Shown: piece by piece, positions 34,543 through 43,698 of the stretch
How positions within the stretch are numbered: position 1 is the first letter of the stretch
How the letters are laid out: each line of letters starts with the position of its first letter
Assembly (NCBI RefSeq): GCF_905175385.1
Contig: NZ_HG992749.1
Coordinates: 2,914,001-2,978,000 of the forward strand
Reading direction: 5' to 3'
Length of the DNA stretch: 64,000 nucleotides
Source: Vibrio sp. B1FLJ16
GTDB lineage: Bacteria > Pseudomonadota > Gammaproteobacteria > Enterobacterales > Vibrionaceae
Notes under the pieces: model-generated
What the model saw: the letters and a program-made list of their open reading frames with translations, nothing else
What the model was told of the DNA's origin: nothing
Database searches by the model: none
Program-made: the position numbers and the translations under genes

Positions 34543-35397
34543 CTACCAGAACGCCACTAACAATCCGATGGCTATCACCATACCAACATAGTTATTGTTG
34601 AGAAAAGCCCTGAAACATAAATCACGTTCGCGGTGGCGAATCAGATGTTGCTGATAGGCAAACAGCGCAGCTGCAATCAGAATCGTCCAGTAATAACTCT
34701 GACCCAGCTGATAGAACTGCCCTAATCCAACCAGCATCACCAAAGTGATCAGCTGCAGGATACCAATGATTAACTTATCATTGCGGCCAAACAGAATTGC
34801 CGTCGACTTAATACCGATCTTTAAATCGTCATCCCGATCGACCATGGCATATTGAGTATCGTAGGCAATGGTCCACAGAGCATTAATAACAAACACAAAC
34901 CATACCATCACTGGCAGTTCACCGGTCTGCGCTGCCCACGCCATCGGAATTGCCCAGCTAAACGCTAAGCCAAGAAACAGTTGTGGCAGGTGGGTATAGC
35001 GCTTCATAAAAGGATAGATGAAAGCGAGTACAACACCGGCGAACGAAAGCTGAATCGTCAGCGGGTTCATTGTCAACACCAGTAAAAATGAACTTACCGC
35101 TAATAGCAGAAACAGACCTATCGCTTCTTTCGAAGTAACTCTGCCCGACGGCAGCGGACGCTGCTTAGTGCGCTTCACATGACCATCGACCTTACGATCA
35201 GCAAAGTCATTAATCACACACCCGGCACTTCGCATCAGAAACACACCTATCACGAACACAACTAAAACATCCCAACTCGGCATACCCTGAGCTGCAATCA
35301 CAAGTGCCCAGATCGTCGGCCAAAGTAACAACAGTGAGCCAATAGGTCGATCCATTCGTGTAAGTTGCCAATATGCTTTGGCTTTATCTGCGGACAT
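34543..35397 (-). CDS. ubiA: 4-hydroxybenzoate octaprenyltransferase
   Basis: UbiA prenylates 4-hydroxybenzoate in ubiquinone synthesis. The 284 residues (E. coli 290) form eight to nine membrane helices and keep the two aspartate-rich motifs: [23 protein letters not shown] (about 65-87) and [20 protein letters not shown] (about 181-200). ubiC ends directly before its ATG (zero-base gap), so the ubiCA operon is translationally coupled. Confidence 0.98.
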   Translation of the reverse strand: MSADKAKAYWQLTRMDRPIGSLLLLWPTIWALVIAAQGMPSWDVLVVFVIGVFLMRSAGCVINDFADRKVDGHVKRTKQRPLPSGRVTSKEAIGLFLLLAVSSFLLVLTMNPLTIQLSFAGVVLAFIYPFMKRYTHLPQLFLGLAFSWAIPMAWAAQTGELPVMVWFVFVINALWTIAYDTQYAMVDRDDDLKIGIKSTAILFGRNDKLIIGILQLITLVMLVGLGQFYQLGQSYYWTILIAAALFAYQQHLIRHRERDLCFRAFLNNNYVGMVIAIGLLVAFW

Positions 35398-35937
35398 TTA
35401 CACTCTCTCCTTAGCGTAAATTGGTGAATGTGATAAGAATAACTCGGCGACCAGCATTGGTTTGTGATTCATCCACAACCTTGAGCGCCGGGCTAAAAAG
35501 CGGCCTTGTGGCAGGCTCACCCAACCCATTTGCAGTGAGTCACGCTCTACGTTATCTGCACTGAACACAGTCAGCCCCAGAGGAATATCACCTTGCTCGG
35601 CCAAATCGTATTGCTGATCGACAAGCGTGGTACGCGGTATGAGTGTACGGCCGATAACCCAGGGGCAGTCATCACCGCGCAAGATAACCTCTCGCAACAG
35701 ACAGTCTTGCTCAGACAATAACTGACTTTCATCTGGCTTCAGTACATCGGCAGTGACGATATGATTTTGCAGCAACTCCACGGTCAGAGCCTGACAGTGC
35801 TGCTTTAAACGACGTGACAAAGACCCTTGCTCTTCCAGCCAATGCTTGGCAAATTCATCTGGAAAATCAAATTGTTCGGGCTTTTGCCACTCGACTTCCA
35901 ATAGAGAAGCAAAATAGAGTGATGTTGGCTGATTCAT
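35398..35937 (-). CDS. ubiC: Chorismate pyruvate-lyase
   Basis: UbiC converts chorismate to 4-hydroxybenzoate and pyruvate, feeding UbiA directly. The ATG at 35935-35937 gives 179 residues (E. coli 165); a TTG four codons upstream is in frame but less likely. Visible family features are LREVILRGDDCPWVIGRTLIP, in which the arginine and VIGRT line the product site, and the C-terminal RRSRLWMNHKPMLVAELFL. The ribosome binding site is weak. Confidence 0.95.
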   Translation of the reverse strand: MNQPTSLYFASLLEVEWQKPEQFDFPDEFAKHWLEEQGSLSRRLKQHCQALTVELLQNHIVTADVLKPDESQLLSEQDCLLREVILRGDDCPWVIGRTLIPRTTLVDQQYDLAEQGDIPLGLTVFSADNVERDSLQMGWVSLPQGRFLARRSRLWMNHKPMLVAELFLSHSPIYAKERV

Positions 35938-36090
35938 ACTAGTATTCAATTCGAGGCTTTAAGCGTACAATAAAGCGACAACTTACCGTCTTATTGAAAA
36001 CGTAAGTTCTGTTATTTGTTATAGACGGCCTATTGTATCAAGACTCAAGCGATTCGAATATCGTTGTCCAAAGAAAGAAAAGTTAGAAAT

Positions 36091-36501
36091 ATGTACAAAC
36101 GTTATATAGCCCAAACTATTTTTGCGTTAACCATGCTGATCTCCGCACCGACCTGGGCTGCAACGGAACAAGCTGGCGCTCAACTAGCGTATTTTACGCT
36201 GGAGCCGGATCTGACCACCAACTTTTATACCAAAGGGAAAAAGTTAGGTTATGTTCAGGTACGTATCGACATTATGGTGATGAGCCAACAAGATCTGACT
36301 ATTGTTGAACACCATCAGCCTTTAATTCGCGATGCCGTCATCGAACTACTTGGCAAGCAGACAGAAGACACCATTAAGTCTCTCGCTGGCAGAGAAGATT
36401 TACGCAAAACCTTAGTAACAAAAATAAACCAAACACTTCTGCCAGAAACAGGCAGAAACGTCATTTCAGATTTGTTGTTTACTAAATATCTCTATCAATA
36501 A
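36091..36501 (+). CDS. FliL-domain protein with a signal peptide (function unknown)
   Basis: The ATG at 36091 gives 136 residues. A cleavable-looking signal peptide ends ISAPTWA-AT (about residue 24), so the mature protein should be periplasmic. The rest has the FliL-like pattern: YFTLEPDLTTNFYTKGKKLGYVQVRIDIMV, then HHQPLIRDAVIELLGKQTEDTIKSLAGREDLRKTL and a C-terminal VISDLLFTKYLYQ. Canonical FliL keeps its N-terminal helix as a membrane anchor and lies in flagellar operons; this copy stands alone between ubiC and glpG. Flagellar function is not shown. Confidence 0.8.
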   Translation: MYKRYIAQTIFALTMLISAPTWAATEQAGAQLAYFTLEPDLTTNFYTKGKKLGYVQVRIDIMVMSQQDLTIVEHHQPLIRDAVIELLGKQTEDTIKSLAGREDLRKTLVTKINQTLLPETGRNVISDLLFTKYLYQ

Positions 36502-36513
36502 AACGATAGAAAC

Positions 36514-36543
36514 AAAAAGACCGCTTACTATAGCGGTCTTTTT
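36514..36543. terminator. Bidirectional terminator between the FliL-like gene and glpG
   Basis: AAAAAGACCGCT and AGCGGTCTTTTT form a perfect stem between two convergent genes. Confidence 0.9.
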
Positions 36544-36559
36544 ATATCTTATTTATGGC

Positions 36560-37402
36560 TTAAGCTTTCTGCTGGTATTTCATCTTTCCAGAGTCAAACA
36601 TCGCAATAGCCATTCCGGAAAGCAGCCCCACCAAGTGTGCCGTATTGGCTATCGCCATAAACGGCTGGACAAAACCAAGCGCTAACCACACAAGCATAAA
36701 CACAATGATCGACTTTGGTAACATCAGACCTAAATGTGGCAGGCGGTATCCCAGTACCCACAGGTAACCCAGCAGCGCATAAACCACCCCGGACAACCCG
36801 CCGAAATTTGCCCCTTCAACATAGAACTGGCCAGCACCAGACAAGGCTGCGGATATCACAAAGATTTGCAGTAATTTCCCTGAACCTAGACGGCGCTCGA
36901 TATCGCCACCAAGTTGCCACCACCAGAGTAAGTTAAAAATAATATGTGTCGCCGAAAAGTGCAGCAGTGCATGACTCACCCAACGCCACAATTGCCACTG
37001 CTGAGCTTCAAACGCAGGAAAATGCAATAGCGCAAAAACTCCACGGTCAAATCCTATCACCTGCAGTCCATAGATAACGGCACATACAATCATGATCGAT
37101 AAGGTCACAGGACCCGCTCTCGATTTGATCATCTCCATGAGGCTTGGGCTTGAATAATGAAATTGACTATTACGAGTATCGGCAACGTGCCACGATGCAG
37201 CGCTGTACTTTGAATCGGAAGGGTCAGCTAAAAAATGTTTCAGCTCGGCCTCAACTTCGATTTCATGCTGGCTGTCTGTCAGCCAGAGCGCAAACTGCCC
37301 CTCACCTTCCGGCATCACTTGAATGTCAATCTGACGAGATGCCATATAGTCAATGAAGGCTTGTGCCATACGTGGATTATCTAACGTTACCAATTTTTTC
37401 AT
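36560..37402 (-). CDS. glpG: Rhomboid intramembrane serine protease GlpG
   Basis: GlpG cleaves membrane proteins within the bilayer. The 280 residues (E. coli 276) consist of a cytosolic N-terminal domain (about 1-90) and six membrane helices. The catalytic dyad is Ser204 (GGLSGVVYAL) and His256 (NTAHLVGLLSG), with the oxyanion histidine and asparagine at His153 and Asn157 (ATHIIFNLLWWW). Its ATG overlaps the glpE stop by one base. glpR, which follows in E. coli, is absent here. Confidence 0.97.
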   Translation of the reverse strand: MKKLVTLDNPRMAQAFIDYMASRQIDIQVMPEGEGQFALWLTDSQHEIEVEAELKHFLADPSDSKYSAASWHVADTRNSQFHYSSPSLMEMIKSRAGPVTLSIMIVCAVIYGLQVIGFDRGVFALLHFPAFEAQQWQLWRWVSHALLHFSATHIIFNLLWWWQLGGDIERRLGSGKLLQIFVISAALSGAGQFYVEGANFGGLSGVVYALLGYLWVLGYRLPHLGLMLPKSIIVFMLVWLALGFVQPFMAIANTAHLVGLLSGMAIAMFDSGKMKYQQKA

Positions 37403-37722
37403 TAGCTTCTCACTATCGGTAATTGTGCTCGCTGCCAGGCTTCAAAGCCACCATCTACACTGTACACCTGTTCAAAACCCTGGTTAACTAAATATTGAGC
37501 CGCACCCTGACTGCTGATTCCGTGATAGCACATAACAAGAATTGGCTGTTCAAACTCCACGTCATCCATAAAAGAGACGATAGAATCGTTGGTCAGATGA
37601 AAAGCAGACTCCGCATGTGCAACGACAAACGATTGTGGATCTCTAATATCCACAAGCCTGGCTTCATTCTGCTCAATTAGCGCCTGGGCACCTTGTACAT
37701 CAATATGCTGAAACTGATCCAT
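37402..37722 (-). CDS. glpE: Thiosulfate sulfurtransferase (single-domain rhodanese) GlpE
   Basis: GlpE transfers sulfane sulfur from thiosulfate to cyanide or thiols. The 106 residues (E. coli 108) are one rhodanese domain with [21 protein letters not shown] and the active loop [12 protein letters not shown], where the cysteine (about residue 65) takes up sulfur. It is the first gene of glpEG, with its promoter in the DnaA-box-containing interval to the right. Confidence 0.96.
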   Translation of the reverse strand: MDQFQHIDVQGAQALIEQNEARLVDIRDPQSFVVAHAESAFHLTNDSIVSFMDDVEFEQPILVMCYHGISSQGAAQYLVNQGFEQVYSVDGGFEAWQRAQLPIVRS

Positions 37723-38150
37723 TTACTTTCTCATTGTCTTATTAATATACCCAAATAACCTATCGATGCTCGCTAAAAGCAGAGCCACCTGCAGGGATAA
37801 AAATCGCACTATAAAGTCACTTGGGTATATGCTGCCATTGTAACCTATCCAACGCTAAACTTAGACACAAGAATAATCTGGGAATTTAAAGATGTTTATT
37901 TTATAGACACATGTGGATAAAGCTGTGGATTGCGTTGATAAAGTATGTTTGGATCTTTTGATCCACAATATGTAGTAATGATCTTGATCTAACTGTGTGT
38001 ATATATTTAGCTATCCCCAAGACAAAAAACGCTTAAACCCCTTATTTTGCCCCGCTTTCGAACAGTTGATAAATAATTACTTCACAGAGTTATACACAGA
38101 TAGCACATAAAATAAAGATCGCAAACGTCAGCCACTTTCGATCGAAAATA
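37723..38150. other. AT-rich intergenic region with several DnaA-box-like sites
   Basis: About 430 bases without a gene, between the rpoH terminator and glpE. It contains a perfect DnaA box (TGTGGATAA, 37912-37920), a TTATACACA matching TTWTNCACA (38090-38098), a TGATCCACA with one mismatch (37959-37967), a partial TGTGGAT (37924-37930), and several GATC sites. The glpEG promoter must also lie here. Box identities are seen; any role in DnaA binding is inferred. Confidence 0.5.
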
Positions 38151-38180
38151 AAAAAGCCGAGATCACATGATCTCGGCTTT
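38151..38180 (-). terminator. Intrinsic terminator after rpoH
   Basis: AAAGCCGAGATC and GATCTCGGCTTT form a strong stem followed on the minus strand by TTTTTTA, 35 bp after the rpoH stop. Confidence 0.9.
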
Positions 38181-38214
38181 CTATAAAAATTTTGCTTTCG
38201 CTCAGGCGCTGGAG

Positions 38215-39072
38215 TTAGAACTCTCCAACGGCCAGTTTCAGTTTCTTCATCGCGTTCTTTTCTAGCTGACGAATACGCTCAGCAGAAACACCAAACTCAT
38301 CGGCTAAATCCTGCAATGTTGATTTCTCATCATCCAACCAGCGAGAACGTACTATACGTTGGCTGCGCTCATCCAGACTTGCAAGTGCATGACCAAGACG
38401 ATTATTGGTGTGCGTTTCCCAGTTAGCCGCTTCAATGTTGTCTGCAACATCTGACGATTTATCTTCCAGGTACAGCATTGGTGCTGTATACGCATTTGAG
38501 CTGTCGTCTTCGTCTGTAGGCATATCGAACGTAGAGTCCACCGCCGCCAGACGCGATTCCATCTCACGTACTTCTGAAGGCTCTACGCCCAGTTCACGAG
38601 CAACTGTTTCGACTTCGCCGTTGTTAAACCAACCCAGACGCTTTTTAGATTTGCGCAGATTAAAGAACAATTTACGTTGTGCTTTGGTCGTTGCGATCTT
38701 AACAATACGCCAGTTACGCAGCACGTATTCATGGATCTCAGCTTTAATCCAGTGAACTGCGAAAGACACCAGACGTACACCCACTTCCGGGTTAAAACGT
38801 TTAACGGCTTTCATTAGGCCGATATTGCCCTCTTGCACAAGATCTGCCATTGGCAAACCGTAGCCTGAGTAGCCTCGAGCAACGTGAACAACGAATCTCA
38901 GGTGTGAAAGGATCAGCCCTTTCGCTGCGTCAATCTCACCTTTGTAGTGTAATCTTTCTGCCAGTTCACGCTCTTCGTCTACCGTCAGCATTGGGTAGCT
39001 GTTAACGGAGCGAATATAGCTATCAAGACTATCTTGCGTGACTAGAGCCATCGGATACGCTTCTTTTGTCAT
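38215..39072 (-). CDS. rpoH: RNA polymerase sigma-32 heat-shock factor
   Basis: RpoH directs RNA polymerase to heat-shock promoters. The 285 residues (E. coli 284) have sigma regions 2 ([36 protein letters not shown]) and 4 (the C-terminal [26 protein letters not shown] helix-turn-helix), and the RpoH box QRKLFFNLR that sets sigma-32 apart from other sigmas. The ATG is preceded by TGAGGAATTGA. It follows ftsX by 176 bp, the E. coli order ftsYEX-rpoH. Confidence 0.99.
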   Translation of the reverse strand: MTKEAYPMALVTQDSLDSYIRSVNSYPMLTVDEERELAERLHYKGEIDAAKGLILSHLRFVVHVARGYSGYGLPMADLVQEGNIGLMKAVKRFNPEVGVRLVSFAVHWIKAEIHEYVLRNWRIVKIATTKAQRKLFFNLRKSKKRLGWFNNGEVETVARELGVEPSEVREMESRLAAVDSTFDMPTDEDDSSNAYTAPMLYLEDKSSDVADNIEAANWETHTNNRLGHALASLDERSQRIVRSRWLDDEKSTLQDLADEFGVSAERIRQLEKNAMKKLKLAVGEF

Positions 39073-39248
39073 TCAATTCCTCATCAATCTCTGATCTGGA
39101 GCATTACGTTACAATTTTAGCTTCGATATCTTGAACTCAAAATGAACAAGTTTCAAGAAGGGGAAGCAATTATCCATAAACAATTGGCATAAACAAGGTG
39201 TAAAAATTAGCTCATGCTAATAAATTCCAAGATTAAGACCATAATCAC

Positions 39249-40211
39249 TTAAACTGGTTCAATTTCTTTTAGATGACGCTGTGCAGAAATACGCGCAGCT
39301 ATACAGCCAATCAGACTGCCAGTGATGATCAGTAGCAGCGATTCATCCCAGTTTAGACCATCCAAACGGAACTGGCTGTCATATAACGCCGCTAAATCCT
39401 CTACCGCGCTGTTCATCACAAGAGTCACCGCTGTCGTAACCAGCCAGGCAATCGTCGCACCCAGAATACCGAACCACATTCCAGTATAGAGGTAAGGACG
39501 CAGGATAAAACTGTCAGTAGCCCCAATCAGCTTCATGGTCTGAATCTCTTCTTTATTTGCCAGTACATTGAATCGTAAGGTATTACCGACAATTAAAAAT
39601 ACCGCGCCTAACATCAGTACCGAGAGTGTAATAACGACAATACCAGCGAGAGTTTTAATCGCATCAAGGCGTGCCAGCCAGTCTTCATCAAGTCTGACGT
39701 CAGTGACATCTTGTTGCTCACGAACCTGTCCGGCTATTGACTGAATATCACTTTTCACATCCGATTCCGGCGTGATCACCAGTACACCCGGCAATGCATA
39801 ACCACTCAGTAAGCTCAGTGCCTGATCAAATCCTGCGTACTGGCTCAGGTCATCCAGACCTTGCTGAGGGGATATGTATTCCACGCCCTTAACCAGTGGC
39901 CAGGTTTCAATTTCGTCCTTAAGTACCATAACACGCGCATCAGGCATACCTTCTACTAAGTAAGCACTCACCTGAGACGGTGATGCCACGCCTTCAGCAG
40001 CCCCTGCAACGTTTTTCCCTAATAAGTACAGGCAAGCCGGCATTGCCAGCGCAATAGAAACCACAGCAAGCGTCAGAATATTCCCCAGAGGTCTTTGCCA
40101 CAAAGCAGAAAAAGACGCTTTTGCTTCTTTAATGTGTACGGAGAAAAAACCATCGCTGTTGGATCGCTTGGGATTATTACCCTTCTTCTGCGATTGCTTT
40201 TTACCGGCCAT
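39249..40211 (-). CDS. ftsX: Cell division protein FtsX
   Basis: FtsX is the membrane partner of FtsE; the complex activates septal cell-wall amidases through EnvC. The 320 residues (E. coli 352) have a basic N-terminus, a first membrane helix around 45-65 (ILTLAVVSIALAMPACLYLLG), a periplasmic domain, and three C-terminal helices with the FtsX-family GATDSFILRPYLYTG stretch. The start overlaps ftsE by 11 bp. The protein is somewhat shorter than E. coli, mainly at the N-terminus. Confidence 0.97.
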   Translation of the reverse strand: MAGKKQSQKKGNNPKRSNSDGFFSVHIKEAKASFSALWQRPLGNILTLAVVSIALAMPACLYLLGKNVAGAAEGVASPSQVSAYLVEGMPDARVMVLKDEIETWPLVKGVEYISPQQGLDDLSQYAGFDQALSLLSGYALPGVLVITPESDVKSDIQSIAGQVREQQDVTDVRLDEDWLARLDAIKTLAGIVVITLSVLMLGAVFLIVGNTLRFNVLANKEEIQTMKLIGATDSFILRPYLYTGMWFGILGATIAWLVTTAVTLVMNSAVEDLAALYDSQFRLDGLNWDESLLLIITGSLIGCIAARISAQRHLKEIEPV

Positions 40212-40875
40212 AGTCTTCTACCTCGCTTAGGAAACCCTGATTCAGTTCAAAATGACGATATTGCGGGCGAGTGTTTACTAACCCTATATCGTGCGTTGCA
40301 AGAAGGATACTCACACCAGCGCGGTTAAATTCTTCAAACAGGCGCAATACCCTGTTAGACAACTCAGGGTCAAGGTTACCGGTTGGCTCATCCGCCACCA
40401 GCAAGGTTGGCCGGTTCACCACAGCACGCGCTATACCGACACGTTGTTGCTCGCCGCCCGACAGCTGACTTGGCAGACATCGCGCTTTATCAAGCAGACC
40501 GGTTTTATCCAGCGCAGCAGAAACACGGCGTTTAATTTCATTTTCAGAAATCGATTCAATGCGCATCGGCAGTGCTACGTTATCGTAAACACTCCGATCC
40601 ATCAGTAAACGGTGATCCTGGAACACAATCCCGATATTACGGCGCAGGAAAGGAATATCTTTGGATGGAATGCGAGTAATGTCATGCCCGTTGAAATGGA
40701 TTTTCCCGTCAGTCGGACGCTCAATCGCACAAATCAGTTTCAGCAAGGTACTTTTACCAGCGCCGGAATGTCCGCCTAAAAACGCCATCTCTCCGCGCCT
40801 CAGGTGAAAGTCGACTTTTTGCAGTGCTTGTCGACCACCGCGGTAAGCTTTGCTCACTTGCTGAAATTTGATCAC
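40201..40875 (-). CDS. ftsE: Cell division ATP-binding protein FtsE
   Basis: FtsE is the ABC ATPase of FtsEX. The 224 residues (E. coli 222) have a Walker A GHSGAGKST (about 35-43), Q-loop FQDH, signature LSGGEQQRVGIARA, Walker B LLVADEPTGNLD and switch histidine ATHD. It sits between ftsY (22 bp upstream) and ftsX (overlapping). Confidence 0.98.
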   Translation of the reverse strand: MIKFQQVSKAYRGGRQALQKVDFHLRRGEMAFLGGHSGAGKSTLLKLICAIERPTDGKIHFNGHDITRIPSKDIPFLRRNIGIVFQDHRLLMDRSVYDNVALPMRIESISENEIKRRVSAALDKTGLLDKARCLPSQLSGGEQQRVGIARAVVNRPTLLVADEPTGNLDPELSNRVLRLFEEFNRAGVSILLATHDIGLVNTRPQYRHFELNQGFLSEVEDYGR

Positions 40876-40897
40876 CCTTGATTCCTTCTAATTTAAA

Positions 40898-42088
40898 TTA
40901 CTCTTCACGACTAAACAGAGCGTCAATGAACTCTTGAGTTGCAAAAGGACGCAAATCTTCAATACCTTCACCAACCCCAATATAACGGATTGGAATGCCA
41001 AACTGATCAGCGATAGCAAAGATCACTCCGCCTTTCGCTGTACCATCGAGCTTAGTCAACGTAATTCCGGTTAGAGGTGCAACATCACTGAAAAGTTTCG
41101 CCTGGCTGATCGCATTTTGGCCCGTACCGGCATCAAGAGTCAGCATGATCTCGTGTGGTGCTGAGTCATCAATCTTCTTCATCACACGCACTATCTTACG
41201 CAGCTCTTCCATCAGGTTGGCTTTATTTTGCAGACGGCCTGCCGTGTCAGCAATAACGACATCAACACCACGCGCTTTAGCCGCTTCTATCGCATCATAG
41301 ATAACTGAAGCACTGTCAGCGCCAGTATGCTGAGCAATAACAGGCACCTTGTTGCGCTCACCCCAGACCTGAAGTTGCTCAACCGCTGCCGCGCGGAACG
41401 TATCACCCGCAGCCAGCATCACTTTTTTGCCCTCGTTCTGGAACTGCTTCGCCAGTTTACCAATGGTCGTGGTTTTACCCACGCCGTTTACGCCAACCAT
41501 CAGAATAACGTAAGGGGTTTTGCCGGTATCAATTTCCAGTGGCTGTTCTACTTTAGAGAGAATCTCTGCCATCTCTTCTTTCAGCAAACCGTAGAGGGCT
41601 TCGCCATCTTTCAGATCGCCGCGCGAGGCTTTCTCGGTCAGGTTACTGATGATTTTCGTTGTGGTGTTCATGCCCACATCGGCGATAAGTAGCTGCTCTT
41701 CCAGTTCTTCGAACAGGTCATCATCGATTTTTTTACCGCTGAATAGACCAAAGAAGCCAGCGCCGATGTTCGCTTTAGTGCGGCTTAAACTGCGTTTAAG
41801 ACGGGCGAAGAAGCTCTCTGTCGGCTTTTCCTGCTCCTGAACGCGAGGTGCGACCTCGACTTCCGGCTCTTCTGCTTCTGCTTCTGCTGGGGCAGCTTCA
41901 ACCTTCTCAGGCTCGTCTTCAACCACCAGTTCTTCTGCCTGTTCAGCAACCGGCTCGACTTGCTGCTCTTCAGCAGACTCTTCCGTTGCTTCTTCTTTTA
42001 CTGTTTCTTCAGTTGTTGGTTTCTGGCTTTGCTCTTCATCACCAAAACCTAGCCACGAAAGTAATCCGCGCTTCTTTTTTTCCGTCAT
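40898..42088 (-). CDS. ftsY: Signal recognition particle receptor FtsY
   Basis: FtsY docks SRP-ribosome complexes at the membrane. It has 396 residues (E. coli 497): an acidic, Glu/Ala-rich A-domain at about 15-85 that is shorter than in E. coli, then the NG GTPase domain with GVNGVGKTTTIGKLA (G1), the DTFRAAAVEQL insertion-box segment, DTAGRL (G3), TKLDGTAKGG (G4/G5), and a C-terminal GEGIEDLRPF. It leads the ftsYEX operon and is divergent from rsmD. Confidence 0.98.
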   Translation of the reverse strand: MTEKKKRGLLSWLGFGDEEQSQKPTTEETVKEEATEESAEEQQVEPVAEQAEELVVEDEPEKVEAAPAEAEAEEPEVEVAPRVQEQEKPTESFFARLKRSLSRTKANIGAGFFGLFSGKKIDDDLFEELEEQLLIADVGMNTTTKIISNLTEKASRGDLKDGEALYGLLKEEMAEILSKVEQPLEIDTGKTPYVILMVGVNGVGKTTTIGKLAKQFQNEGKKVMLAAGDTFRAAAVEQLQVWGERNKVPVIAQHTGADSASVIYDAIEAAKARGVDVVIADTAGRLQNKANLMEELRKIVRVMKKIDDSAPHEIMLTLDAGTGQNAISQAKLFSDVAPLTGITLTKLDGTAKGGVIFAIADQFGIPIRYIGVGEGIEDLRPFATQEFIDALFSREE

Positions 42089-42309
42089 CTGGGGCTATCC
42101 TAGATTATCTTTTGATCGACTAATGACTCTTTTTGACAAGATTATTATCTGTCTAAAAAAGACTAATGACAAAGCGGTGAAAACTTTCCAATTAGGTGAA
42201 TCTCATCTTATTAGTGTTACACTCTGTCATCTTGAATATTCTGGGCTGTATCCAGGCTCATACCCGGGCAATGGGATATAGTATCACTTTATTAGCGGTC
42301 AAAAAATCT

Positions 42310-42909
42310 ATGGTAAGACGTCGCCAGCAAAACTCATCACAAAAAAAGCCAACAACGGGCTTCGTTCGTATTATTAGTGGCTTATGGAGAGGCCGAAAAC
42401 TCCCTGTTCACGACGCAGAAGGCTTACGTCCGACCACCGATCGGGTGAAAGAGACGCTGTTTAACTGGCTGGCACAAGATGTGCCGCAAGCGAAATGTCT
42501 GGACTTATTCGCAGGCTCAGGCGGTTTAGGTTTTGAATCTGCCTCTCGCCAGGCAGAACAGGTGACAATGGTTGAACTGAACCCACAAGCGTTTCAGCAG
42601 CTGAAAAAGAATGTAACGTCTTTAAATACTACCAATATCGAGGTGATAAATACCGACGCACTGAGTTTCTTAAAGCAGTCCGGTACTCCTCACCATGTGG
42701 TGTTTATTGACCCTCCATTTCGTAAAGGCCTGTTGGATGAGACCATAACCTTGTTGGAGCAAAACGGCTGGCTGGCTGACGACGCAATGATTTATATTGA
42801 AACAGAGAAAGAACTGAATATTATCGACCTGCCGGAGAACTGGCAGCTCTACCGGGAAAAAACCGCAGGTCAGGTTAGCTACCGCTTATATGAGCGAACA
42901 TCAGCATAA
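42310..42909 (+). CDS. rsmD: 16S rRNA (guanine966-N2)-methyltransferase
   Basis: RsmD methylates G966 of 16S rRNA. The ATG at 42310 gives 199 residues (E. coli 198); the frame is open 38 codons upstream, but those lie in the ftsY-rsmD promoter interval. RIISGLWRGRKLPV, LRPTTDRVKETLFNWL, the SAM motif CLDLFAGSGGLGFE and the catalytic FIDPPF are all typical. rsmD divergent from ftsY is the E. coli arrangement. Confidence 0.97.
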   Translation: MVRRRQQNSSQKKPTTGFVRIISGLWRGRKLPVHDAEGLRPTTDRVKETLFNWLAQDVPQAKCLDLFAGSGGLGFESASRQAEQVTMVELNPQAFQQLKKNVTSLNTTNIEVINTDALSFLKQSGTPHHVVFIDPPFRKGLLDETITLLEQNGWLADDAMIYIETEKELNIIDLPENWQLYREKTAGQVSYRLYERTSA

Positions 42910-42934
42910 CGCTTCTATTCAAAAGGACACCTAA

Positions 42935-43201
42935 ATGAAAGCACTACTCATTTTAGCGAAAGCGGCCATCGCTTTTGTTTGGTTAGTATTAATCATCAAC
43001 ATTATTATGCCATTCCCTGGCAACGCCGCGATTGCGCTTTACATCATGACAGCGTTCCTGTTCATCATGCACGGCCTGCAAATGGCCATCTTCATCGGTG
43101 CCTTTGGCGATAAGATAAACATGAGTAGCTGGGAAAAATACTCCATCCTTATTTTTGGTATCTTTGCTCTGCTCGATATTCGTCGTAAGCACATGATGTA
43201 A
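42935..43201 (+). CDS. DUF1145 family small membrane protein (YhhL-like)
   Basis: An 88-residue protein with two or three membrane helices (about 5-27, 33-55 and 67-80) and a basic end RRKHMM. It follows rsmD by 25 bp with AAAAGGACACCTAAATG as its start context. E. coli has yhhL of the same family and size in the same place after rsmD. Function unknown; the shared location suggests a conserved transcription unit. Confidence 0.85.
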   Translation: MKALLILAKAAIAFVWLVLIINIIMPFPGNAAIALYIMTAFLFIMHGLQMAIFIGAFGDKINMSSWEKYSILIFGIFALLDIRRKHMM

Positions 43202-43211
43202 AACAAATAAA

Positions 43212-43243
43212 AAAACAGCCGCTCACGAGAGCGGCTGTTTTGT
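43212..43243 (+). terminator. Intrinsic terminator after the DUF1145 gene
   Basis: AAAACAGCCGCT and AGCGGCTGTTTTG pair around a CACGAG loop, 12 bp after the DUF1145 stop. Confidence 0.88.
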
Positions 43244-43359
43244 TTCTATGATACATACTTCACTCAACTAGATTCTACTCTTTGAGATATTTATCAGAAA
43301 TACCTCTTAGCAATAACCCTATTCGGAACGAAATTACTATGAGCTCTCTGAGCCGTAAT

Positions 43360-43581
43360 TTAGTGATTGCAGATACGCGCTAAGTTAACGACAAACTTAC
43401 CTTCCAACTCACGGACTTTTTCGCGCTTCAGCAAAAACTCTAGCAATGTGTCTAAGTCTAGATCATTCAGTTTGCAGGTGTGGAATCGTGCCTCTGAGCC
43501 GAAATGCGCGGCAAGCTCATCACGGTTCATCGGGGTTTCACGAAGCAGGTTTAGCAGGTTATGGGCATGAATCTCACTCAT
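43360..43581 (-). CDS. YecH-like small protein (DUF2492)
   Basis: A 73-residue protein: MSEIHAHNLLNLL, EARFHTC at about 31-37 and a terminal RICNH. The spaced His and Cys residues (HAH, FHTC, CNH) match the YecH/DUF2492 family, thought to bind metal. Two ATG codons stand side by side; the second (43579-43581) has GGAG six bases upstream and is preferred. It lies alone between the DUF1145 terminator and the YhhN-type gene. Function unknown. Confidence 0.75.
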   Translation of the reverse strand: MSEIHAHNLLNLLRETPMNRDELAAHFGSEARFHTCKLNDLDLDTLLEFLLKREKVRELEGKFVVNLARICNH

Positions 43582-43698
43582 CATCTACTCCAGTCATCAA
43601 ATTGAATGCGACCAGTGTACTGGACTGCCCGCACACTGCTTTGACCTGGATTAGGCTGTGTTGAGCTTTTGCATTTAACTTTTGTTCAAATGAGCCGC

